6,264 nt of DNA, taken from contig JAFPBM010000171.1 of assembly GCA_017424125.1 (NCBI GenBank), positions 1-6,264 on the forward strand, given 5' to 3'. This stretch comes from Clostridia bacterium. GTDB taxonomy: Bacteria; Bacillota; Clostridia; Oscillospirales; Acutalibacteraceae. The translations under genes and the position numbers were made by a program. How positions within the stretch are numbered: position 1 is the stretch's first letter; each line of letters starts with the position of its first letter. The notes beneath the pieces are model-generated. The model was not told where the DNA came from and searched no databases. It saw only the letters and a program-made list of their open reading frames with translations. Shown here piece after piece: positions 1 through 5,429 of the stretch.

Positions 1-36
1 AACCCCCACCGTAAAAACGGTGGGGGTTATTTTATG
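1..36. terminator. Strong hairpin at left edge, probable terminator
   Basis: Positions 1-12 and 17-28 are a perfect 12-bp inverted repeat with a 4-base AAAA loop. On the plus strand it is followed by TTATTTTAT, a weak T-rich tail, which would suit a plus-strand gene ending just left of the window. On the minus strand the tail lies outside the window, so it could also be a second, backup terminator for the minus-strand glycosidase. The orientation cannot be settled from this window. Confidence 0.7.
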
Positions 37-68
37 TGTTTGCTTGTAATCAGCTCTTATCGTATAAA

Positions 69-101
69 CAAAAAACGGAATGGAGAAATCCATTCCGTTT
101 T
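69..101 (-). terminator. Rho-independent terminator of the GH35-like gene
   Basis: Positions 72-84 and 89-101 form a perfect 13-bp inverted repeat around a 4-base loop (TTTC on the minus strand). Read on the minus strand, the second arm ends in TTTT and runs into TTGTTT, a good T-tract. The stem begins only 4 bases after the TAA stop (106-108) of the glycosidase gene, so it is that gene's terminator. The plus strand also ends in TTTTCGTTTT, so it may work in both directions. Confidence 0.9.
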
Positions 102-105
102 CGTT

Positions 106-2220
106 TTATAAATCAAACGTCAAAACAGTCATTGCGGGGACCTCAATTTCGCCAAGGTCGTGCCAAACGCCGTTAGCCTTTACTTTAAGCGTTTCTTTCT
201 GTTTTCCGCAAAGCAGGTTAATAACAAAACAGGTTGCGTTGTTTCCGTCTTCAATAACCGTTGTCCAAAGCGCTTTGCCCGAACACTCTGCCACAGGCTC
301 TGCCCCGAGCATACGGAACAGGCGGTCAATTAGCATATTTTGACTGAAAAATTTGTAAACGAATAAACCGCCAAGCCAAATAAATTCGCCCTTGCCGACA
401 CGTTTTTTATAGGCTACGGGGACGTCTTTTCCGTCTCTATACATAATCGGTTCGGCATCCGCAATATCGCAAGTGTAGGTTTTGGTGAAACCGTAAGCCT
501 TTTCGCCGTCAGAGAAACAAATGGAATTTTGCGCACTGTTGGGAATCCTTTCGATTTCGCCAATGCCGAGGAAGTCTTTGAGGATTGTGCAGGGGTTAAA
601 ATCCTCGTCGAGTTCGGGCACAAACGGTGTTATGAGCATCTTGCCGCCCGCTTTTAAAAACTCAACCACGTTCTCTTGCTTTTCCTTTGCCATTCTGCCG
701 TCACAGGTCAGAACAAGCGGTTTTGTGATATCAAGATTGTGCGAGAGTTCAATATATTTTGGGTGATATCCCTCGCCGAGCATTGCAAAACAAATATCTT
801 CGGTGTATTTATTAAGTTTAATATCGTCGCGCGCAAAACGCGGTGCGTAGCGGTCCTGTCGGCGCTGTTCCCAGGTGAAACCGAGTTGGATATTGTATTT
901 GCGCTCTGCGCGTTGCATCCAACTGTGGTTAATGGAATGTTCGTTGCGTTCCTTTTGGCAGTAATAATGTGGGCGAATCTCGCCGTCGGCGCTTACGGCG
1001 GCGCAGTAATCGTAAACGTCGCCCGTGTGGCCTGTGTTGTTAAAATTGGGGCCGCCTGTGAAAATGTAATAGTTTGCGCCTTGAAGTCCCAATGCGTTTT
1101 GTGTCATATAGAAAGCCGAAAGAGGCTCTACGTACATAGCAGGGAAGTCCGAAAGGTTGCCGCCTTGCATTTCAAAAAGGGTGCGCGGCGAGCCGATTTC
1201 GTTTATGATGTCAAGCGACGCTATCCATTTAAGGTACTGTTGCGGTGTGGGGTTGTTATCCCAATCTGGATTTAAGGTATAATAGTGGTCGGTGCCCATA
1301 AGACAGGGCATACCGCCCGAAGAGAGCACACTTGGCAGATCGTAAAGCAGAGGTGACTCGTTAAGTGAAGCGGCGTTGGCACAAAGCGGAACGTCAATGC
1401 CGCTGTCGCGCAACCACGAAACGACGTGCGCCGCATATCTTTCTATAGATTTACAGTATGAATTGAGATAATCGCTTGAAAAACGTTGACCAAAAACGGT
1501 GTCGGCGCTCGGTGCATCTCTTTGCGGATTAACGTCGGTAAAATCGGCAAAGTCGGTGCCGTATGCCGCGTTCATTGCCGATACGGTGCCGTACTTTTCT
1601 TTCAAAAATTCGGGGTAGTGACCGCCGTCTATGCCCACACCCATACCCGCGGGGTTATAGTCAATAGAACCCGACCAAACCTGAACACCGCAAAGTTCAT
1701 TATCAACCTGTACCGAAACGATAGGACCACCGTTTGTTACAAGGAACGTACGGATTTTTTCGCAAGCGGCACGTATGTATTTTTCTGCCTTTTCTAAATA
1801 TAGAGGGTGAATGTACGAAACAGCGCCTTTAGATATGACGTCACCGTTTTGACGCTGCGCTAAAATTTCGGGGTAGCCGTCTGTCAGCCAAACGGGCAGA
1901 CCGTTGCGTACAAGTTCGGCATACTGGTAAGGGCCGGGACGGGCAATTACCATCAAATCAAGTTTATCGCAAAGGGTTAAAAACTCGGTTAGATTGCGCT
2001 GGGGGCAGTCGTCAAAAATAATATTGCCCTCGGTTTCCTCGTGCACAATCCACGGGATATAGGTTGCAACGGCATTTGCACCGCTTTCTTTAAGCAGAAT
2101 AAGGCGGCGCTCCCAATCATCGTGCGGAACGCGGAAATAATGAAACTCACCCGATATAAAGGGGGCGGGTTTGCCGTCAACAAAAAAGCCGATATTATCC
2201 CAAGTTAACGTGTGTTTCAC
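106..2220 (-). CDS. GH35-like glycoside hydrolase (beta-galactosidase type), cytoplasmic
   Basis: The 704-aa product resembles clan GH-A beta-galactosidases, closest by eye to GH35. Near the N-terminus are SGEFHYFRVP (23-32), with W36 and K44 as in the GH35 DxWxxRLxxxKxxGxN signature, then RPGPYQYAE (94-102) and LPVWL (108-112). GGPIVSVQVDNE (164-175) matches the GH35 GGPIIxxQxENE motif, so E175 is the likely acid/base; the Asp at 173 is usually Glu. E350 in LFEMQGG is the best nucleophile candidate. A central stretch (about 208-240) reads like GH42 (KYGTVSAMNAAYG). Residues about 460-580 resemble the flavodoxin-like trimerisation domain of GH42 enzymes, followed by a beta-rich C-terminus. 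The frame is open to an ATG at 2280. I prefer GTG at 2220, because AAAGGAG lies 8 bases before it and the promoter -10 (2252-2257) lies downstream of that ATG. No signal peptide follows this start, so the enzyme probably acts on imported galactosides or related oligosaccharides. The substrate is inferred only from the family. It is a single-gene unit with its own promoter and terminator. Confidence 0.85.
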   Translation of the reverse strand: MKHTLTWDNIGFFVDGKPAPFISGEFHYFRVPHDDWERRLILLKESGANAVATYIPWIVHEETEGNIIFDDCPQRNLTEFLTLCDKLDLMVIARPGPYQYAELVRNGLPVWLTDGYPEILAQRQNGDVISKGAVSYIHPLYLEKAEKYIRAACEKIRTFLVTNGGPIVSVQVDNELCGVQVWSGSIDYNPAGMGVGIDGGHYPEFLKEKYGTVSAMNAAYGTDFADFTDVNPQRDAPSADTVFGQRFSSDYLNSYCKSIERYAAHVVSWLRDSGIDVPLCANAASLNESPLLYDLPSVLSSGGMPCLMGTDHYYTLNPDWDNNPTPQQYLKWIASLDIINEIGSPRTLFEMQGGNLSDFPAMYVEPLSAFYMTQNALGLQGANYYIFTGGPNFNNTGHTGDVYDYCAAVSADGEIRPHYYCQKERNEHSINHSWMQRAERKYNIQLGFTWEQRRQDRYAPRFARDDIKLNKYTEDICFAMLGEGYHPKYIELSHNLDITKPLVLTCDGRMAKEKQENVVEFLKAGGKMLITPFVPELDEDFNPCTILKDFLGIGEIERIPNSAQNSICFSDGEKAYGFTKTYTCDIADAEPIMYRDGKDVPVAYKKRVGKGEFIWLGGLFVYKFFSQNMLIDRLFRMLGAEPVAECSGKALWTTVIEDGNNATCFVINLLCGKQKETLKVKANGVWHDLGEIEVPAMTVLTFDL

Positions 2221-2228
2221 AAAAAACA

Positions 2229-2235
2229 CTCCTTT
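2229..2235 (-). promoter_or_regulatory. Shine-Dalgarno AAAGGAG that fixes the GTG start
   Basis: On the minus strand AAAGGAG sits 8 bases upstream of GTG at 2220-2218. The in-frame ATG at 2280 has no comparable site and would lie upstream of the predicted transcription start, so this site decides the start of the glycosidase gene. Confidence 0.8.
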
Positions 2236-2251
2236 GCCGAAGTATGCTTTA

Positions 2252-2280
2252 ATTGTAAACAAAAAACCCACAAATTGCAA
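2252..2280 (-). promoter_or_regulatory. Sigma-A-type promoter of the GH35-like gene
   Basis: On the minus strand, TTGCAA (2280-2275) and TACAAT (2257-2252) are separated by 17 bases. This gives a good -10 (5 of 6 consensus bases) and a moderate -35 (4 of 6). Transcription would begin near 2245, leaving a 5' leader of about 25 bases with the ribosome binding site. The -35 lies in the loop region of the inverted repeat AAACCCAC/GTGGGTTT (2264-2271, 2291-2298). Access to the promoter could therefore depend on a protein bound to that repeat, or on transcription arriving from the right. That part is inference. Confidence 0.6.
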
Positions 2281-2298
2281 GTCGCAAAAAGTGGGTTT
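2260..2298 (-). terminator. Hairpin with T-tract, candidate minus-strand terminator
   Basis: AAACCCAC (2264-2271) pairs with GTGGGTTT (2291-2298), and an inner 4-bp stem (2275-2278 with 2284-2287) shortens the loop. Read on the minus strand, the second arm runs into TTTTTT then GTTT, as in a rho-independent terminator. It lies 18 bases beyond a minus-strand TAA (2319-2317). It would therefore suit a gene entering from the right whose body is now missing. The same repeat could instead be an operator for the promoter it encloses. Confidence 0.5.
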
Positions 2299-2316
2299 AA
2301 TTAGTTTTTTGAGAGT

Positions 2317-2397
2317 TTAGTCAACGTCCGAGAAAACGAGCATGGCTTGCTTTACATTTTCTTTCATACCGATTTCGGCGTCGTTCCGCCCTGCCTT
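2317..2397 (-). pseudogene. Possible 3' tail of an unidentified minus-strand gene
   Basis: The minus strand reads as a protein-like C-terminus of 26 residues: KAGRNDAEIG, then MKENVKQAMLVFSDVD, then TAA at 2319-2317. Codon choice resembles the other genes here (for example GAC GTT GAC). The stop is followed by the hairpin and T-tract at 2298-2260. Upstream of about 2397 the frame remains open but turns cysteine-rich and reads like the antisense of the isomerase fragment. The ATG at 2367 has no ribosome binding site. I do not recognise the family. It may be the remnant of a gene whose 5' part was lost, or a chance frame. Confidence 0.3.
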
Positions 2398-2769
2398 GCA
2401 AATGAAGCAGGTGTAAGCCTTGCGGGACACGGCATTCCTACAGAGGGCGAAGCAGGCGGTCTTTCAATTGACCTCGTCTGCAAAAGCGGCAAAGGTGTTC
2501 TTGCCCGTATCAGCCGCGTAAACGGCAAGTTCAAGATTGTTGTTGTTCGCTGTGAGGTTGTTCAGCCCGATGCAAGTGAACTTGAGGCAAGACGTCACGA
2601 ATGTGGCATCCCGTTCTGGCCGCACGCTTTCGTAAACGTTGACGGCGATGCAGGCAAACTTGTTGAAAACTGGAATAACGAGTACGGCTGCCTTGGCTAC
2701 GGCGAAGATTTGTATGACCAGATTATCGATTTTGGTAACCTTATGGGTATAGAAGTAGTCGCATTTTAA
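2347..2769 (+). pseudogene. C-terminal fragment of an L-fucose-isomerase-like protein
   Basis: From about 2393 the plus strand encodes a convincing protein end: GHGIPTEGEAGGLSIDLV, then LARISRVNGKFKIVVV, CGIPFWPHAFV and NEYGCLGYGEDLY, ending GIEVVAF with TAA at 2767-2769. By eye this matches the C-terminal domain of the L-fucose/L-arabinose isomerase family (aldose-ketose isomerases). There a beta-rich VTLARI...GKF segment is followed by a WPH motif and a conserved helix-strand ending near YG. Whole family members are several times longer, so roughly the first three quarters is missing. The TTG at 2347 is only the first possible start; no ribosome binding site precedes it, and the first 12 to 15 residues overlap a minus-strand frame and may be non-coding. 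A position that is His in the metal site of characterised FucI proteins appears to be Tyr here, but this rests on an alignment by eye. A terminator follows 10 bases after the stop. It is probably a non-functional remnant; an assembly join is the main alternative. Confidence 0.6.
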
Positions 2770-2779
2770 TAGGTGAAGG

Positions 2780-2810
2780 AAAACGGCTTGGATTCCAAGC
2801 CGTTTTTTGT
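2780..2810 (+). terminator. Rho-independent terminator after the isomerase fragment
   Basis: Positions 2780-2791 (AAAACGGCTTGG) pair perfectly with 2795-2806 across a 3-base ATT loop, and the second arm runs into TTTTTTGTT. It begins 10 bases after the TAA of the isomerase fragment. This strong native-looking terminator suggests that the fragment keeps the true 3' end of a once complete gene. It also insulates the downstream operon. Confidence 0.9.
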
Positions 2811-2819
2811 TATAAAATG

Positions 2820-2848
2820 TTGCATTTTTTGCAAAAGTGTGGTATAAG
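2820..2848 (+). promoter_or_regulatory. Promoter of the CNNM/CorC operon
   Basis: TTGCAT (2820-2825) and TATAAG (2843-2848) are 17 bases apart. The -10 is preceded by TGG, giving the extended -10 form TGnTATAAG, which offsets the weak -35. Transcription would start near 2855, leaving a leader of about 40 bases. That is too short for a magnesium riboswitch such as the M-box, and I see no such structure. Confidence 0.65.
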
Positions 2849-2893
2849 TAATCTGTATGTTATATTTTTACATTTAAAGGAGTTGGTTTTCTA

Positions 2894-3919
2894 ATGGACG
2901 ATAGTCCTGCGCGATATTTACTTTATATTATCGTGTGTTTAATTCTTGCCGGTTATTTTGCGGGAACCGAGATTGCGTTGGCTTCGGTCAACCGAATCCG
3001 TATGGCTACCCGCGCAGAAAACGGTGACCGTGCCGCAAAACGTGTGCTTTACGTGCTTGACCATTTTGACAAAGCGCTCACAACGTTGCTTATAGGCAAC
3101 AACGTGACTCACGCGGGTATTGCTACGCTTTCAACCTTGTTTACATACACCTTGTTTGATAGCGTCGAGGCTATGCCTGATTATGCGGTTACAATTTCCA
3201 CCGTTATCGCAACTGTTGTTGTGTTCTTTGTTGGCGAGATGATTCCAAAATCGTTTGCCAAAACGTGTAACGAGTCGTTTGCAGTGTTTGCCTGCGGGCC
3301 CCTTATCTTTCTTATGAAGGTGCTAACACCTGTAAGTTTCTTTTTCTCACTTATAAGCGAACTCGTCAGCCGCCCGTTCAAGAAAAAAGCGGGGGAGACA
3401 CCAACGGTAACCGAAGAAGAACTGTATGACATTATTGAAACCTACGTGGAAGAAAACGATATTGACGAGGAAACCGAAGAACTTGTACAAAACGCTATCG
3501 AGTTTTCGGAGTCGACTGTTAAAGACGTTATGACACCTTGGAACAAGGTTACGAAAATCCACGAAGACACCCCCGCTGCCGAAGTGGTGGCAACCTTAAA
3601 GGGATGCACACATTCCCGTTTCCCCGTTATAAACGATAAAGATTTGGTCGTGGGAACGCTCAGTATGCGCTCATTCCTGAAAAGATATCTCAAAAATCCC
3701 GCTCTTACGGTGCAAGAAGTTATGGCGCCGCCGGTTTACATCAATTCTAATACACCGGTTGACGATTTGCTCACTACACTTTCGGGAAAACGTACGCACA
3801 TTGCATACGTGCGTGGCGGAAAATCGGTACTTGGCATTATTACCGTAGAAGACATCCTCGAAGAACTTGTCGGAGAGATTTACGACGAGGAAGAACAGGG
3901 GGTTGCGGTAGATGCTTAA
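2894..3919 (+). CDS. CNNM/CorC-family membrane protein, short form lacking the CorC_HlyC domain
   Basis: The 341-aa protein belongs to the UPF0053/HlyC-CorC family, related to CNNM magnesium transporters and often linked to Mg2+ or Co2+ efflux. The CNNM (DUF21) membrane domain spans about residues 1-160. It has a first membrane helix with TEIAL (25-29), IGNN (67-70), a helix near 97-113 and the hallmark GEMIPK (114-119), then further hydrophobic helices to about 158. An acidic linker, TVTEEEL (171-177), leads to two CBS domains at about 208-268 and 272-330. The first begins with VMTPW, where MTPR is usual. The second ends with the expected GIITVEDILEELVGEI but lacks the DEYGG loop seen in the downstream paralogue. 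The protein then stops, missing the usual C-terminal CorC_HlyC domain of about 80 residues. The start ATG has AAAGGAG (2876-2882) 11 bases upstream. The stop overlaps the start of the next gene by 8 bases, so the short form looks native rather than frameshifted. The two proteins probably work together in the membrane; the ion carried is not shown by the sequence. Confidence 0.92.
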   Translation: MDDSPARYLLYIIVCLILAGYFAGTEIALASVNRIRMATRAENGDRAAKRVLYVLDHFDKALTTLLIGNNVTHAGIATLSTLFTYTLFDSVEAMPDYAVTISTVIATVVVFFVGEMIPKSFAKTCNESFAVFACGPLIFLMKVLTPVSFFFSLISELVSRPFKKKAGETPTVTEEELYDIIETYVEENDIDEETEELVQNAIEFSESTVKDVMTPWNKVTKIHEDTPAAEVVATLKGCTHSRFPVINDKDLVVGTLSMRSFLKRYLKNPALTVQEVMAPPVYINSNTPVDDLLTTLSGKRTHIAYVRGGKSVLGIITVEDILEELVGEIYDEEEQGVAVDA

Positions 3920-5174
3920 TTATATAATTATTGCGGTTTGTTTGATTTGTTCTGCGTTTTTCTCCGCGTCGGAGATTGCTTATGCTTCGGCGGGCGAAGT
4001 GCGACTTCGCTGTGCGGCGGAAGAAAAAGGTTCGCTTGCTGCGCGTCTTGCGCTTAAAATCCACGCAGATTATGACAAAGCGCTTGCAACAATTTTAATT
4101 GGTAATAACCTTGTTAACATTGCCGCAGAGTCGGTTGCGACGGTTATCGTAATCGCTTTGCTTGGCGAAAAAATGGCTTGGGTTGCTACTATTGCTATGA
4201 CGGTGCTTGTTCTGATTTTTGGTGAAATTGTGCCAAAAGTCGTTGCAAAAACAATGCCCGAAACATTTGCAACGTTGTTTGCAATTCCTCTGCACGCATT
4301 GTCAATCGTTACAAAACCTTTTGTTTTCTTGGTTGATTCTGCGTTAAAGTTGGTTTCGCTTATTTGGAAAAACAATATGGAGGAAACCCCGTCCGTTACA
4401 GAAGAAGAACTCGAAACCATTATTGATACGGTTGAAACCGAGGGCGTTATCGACGAAGATAAATGCGAACTCATCCAAAGCGTGTTTGATTTCGGCGACG
4501 TACAGGCGTACGAAATCATTACACCGCGTGTGGATATGCTGTCAATCGACGTTGACGATACCCAAGAGGAAATGGTTGAAACTATTCTGAATTCAAGTTA
4601 TTCGCGAATTCCGTTCTATAAAGAAACGCCCGACCATATAGTCGGCGTGTTGCACGTCAACGTTGCGCTTAAAGAGTTGGTTGATAATCCCAAAGCGGAT
4701 TTGACGGAACTTTTGATGCCGACGGTTTACGTACATAAAACAATGCCGCTTGACGACGTTTTGAGTACAATGCGCCGCGAACACAGCCACATGGCTGTCG
4801 TCACAGACGAGTACGGCGGCGTTATGGGCCTTCTTACAATGGAGGACGTTCTTGAACAATTGGTTGGCGACATTTGGGACGAAAGCGACGAAATCGAACC
4901 CGAGATTGTCGAACTTTCGGAAGGTCAGTTTGAAATTGACGGCGATATGCGAATTGAAGATTTCTTCCACGAAATTGACTTCGATGACCGCGATTTTGAC
5001 GACGACAACGCGACGGTTGGAGGCTTTGTTGTGGAACTTCTTGGCAGATATGCCGAGTTTGGCGACGTTGCCACCTTTGAAAACATTACCTTTACAGTAA
5101 CCGAGGTAGAAGAACGCCGCATAATCAAACTTAACGTTGAAGTAACACCCATAGAACCCGAAACAGAAGAATAA
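3912..5174 (+). CDS. CNNM/CorC-family (UPF0053) transporter, full length
   Basis: The 420-aa paralogue of the preceding protein has the complete family architecture. The CNNM/DUF21 membrane domain (about 1-152) carries SEIAYAS (20-26), ILIGNN (61-66) and GEIVPK (104-109). The acidic linker SVTEEELETIID (161-172) follows. The first CBS domain starts at ITPRVDM (203-209), close to the classical MTPR.DM. The second CBS domain contains TDEYGGVMGLLTMEDVLEQL, the nucleotide-binding-type loop and closing helix of CorC Bateman modules. The C-terminal CorC_HlyC domain (about 336-413) includes TVGGFVVELLGR and FENITFTV. Family members sit in the cytoplasmic membrane and are tied to magnesium or divalent-cation export and resistance, with the CBS pair sensing Mg-ATP in CNNM proteins. 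Translation starts at ATG 3912 inside the end of the upstream gene, with AGGGGG (3897-3902) 9 bases before it, so the two are translationally coupled. A terminator directly follows the stop. The family call is secure; transport direction and ion are inferred. Confidence 0.95.
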   Translation: MLNYIIIAVCLICSAFFSASEIAYASAGEVRLRCAAEEKGSLAARLALKIHADYDKALATILIGNNLVNIAAESVATVIVIALLGEKMAWVATIAMTVLVLIFGEIVPKVVAKTMPETFATLFAIPLHALSIVTKPFVFLVDSALKLVSLIWKNNMEETPSVTEEELETIIDTVETEGVIDEDKCELIQSVFDFGDVQAYEIITPRVDMLSIDVDDTQEEMVETILNSSYSRIPFYKETPDHIVGVLHVNVALKELVDNPKADLTELLMPTVYVHKTMPLDDVLSTMRREHSHMAVVTDEYGGVMGLLTMEDVLEQLVGDIWDESDEIEPEIVELSEGQFEIDGDMRIEDFFHEIDFDDRDFDDDNATVGGFVVELLGRYAEFGDVATFENITFTVTEVEERRIIKLNVEVTPIEPETEE

Positions 5175-5176
5175 TA

Positions 5177-5215
5177 AAAAGCCTTTACGGATTTTCCGTA
5201 AAGGCTTTTGCTTTT
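5177..5215 (+). terminator. Rho-independent terminator of the CNNM operon
   Basis: Positions 5177-5190 (AAAAGCCTTTACGG) pair perfectly with 5196-5209 over a 5-base loop, followed by GCTTTT. The stem starts 2 bases after the stop of the second CNNM gene, so it ends the operon. The leading A-run also makes it plausible in the reverse direction. Confidence 0.92.
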
Positions 5216-5325
5216 GTTGTTGACAAGTGGCAAACGCTTATAAACGCAGATAAATTCAACGTCTTCAAACACTCGTTTTAGCCAAAAAAATAACCCGAAA
5301 TATTTATAGTTTCTCGTAATATTTT

Positions 5326-5356
5326 TTGAGAAAAAACGGTGCATCTGTGCTATATT
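5326..5356 (+). promoter_or_regulatory. Extended -10 promoter for the 3' gene
   Basis: TGCTATATT (5348-5356) is a good extended -10. TTGAGA (5326-5331) is a near-consensus -35 but lies 19 bases away, longer than ideal; the TG element could compensate. Transcription would begin near 5363, with a leader of about 67 bases. An inverted repeat TTTCTC (5310-5315)/GAGAAA (5328-5333) overlaps the -35 and could be a repressor site, though it is short and in AT-rich DNA. The upstream part (5216-5309) holds no gene that I can support. Confidence 0.5.
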
Positions 5357-5429
5357 TTTGTAAAACATCGGGCAACGCGCTCTTTATTTTTAACAACATT
5401 ACCATCAAAAACAACAGGGGGACAAAAAC

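Noticed and set aside
676..1275. A 199-codon plus-strand open frame
   Set aside because: It lies entirely antisense to the GH35-like gene, has no ribosome binding site, and its translation shows no domain. The minus-strand frame carries all the conserved motifs.
2221..2280. A 20-residue N-terminal extension of the glycosidase from ATG 2280, hydrophobic enough to suggest a signal peptide
   Set aside because: It covers the promoter -10 and the ribosome binding site, its ATG lies upstream of the predicted transcription start, and it has no ribosome binding site of its own.
2849..2893. Possible magnesium riboswitch before the CNNM operon
   Set aside because: The leader is only about 40 bases and shows no stable stem structure; M-box-type elements are far longer.
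5220..5244. Perfect TTGACA (5220-5225) with TATAAA (5239-5244)
   Set aside because: The spacing is only 13 bases, too short for a sigma-A promoter, and it lies about 190 bases from the next start codon. The extended -10 at 5348-5356 is better placed.
5222..5281. A plus-strand stretch reading DKWQTLINADKFNVFKHSF followed by a stop
   Set aside because: It looks protein-like, but no start codon or ribosome binding site precedes it and the frame runs back into the terminator hairpin. It is too short to claim as a gene remnant.
4925..5368. A 147-codon minus-strand frame starting at 5368
   Set aside because: It runs through the operon terminator and then antisense into the CorC_HlyC domain of the second CNNM gene. 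The serine-rich translation is typical of an antisense shadow.
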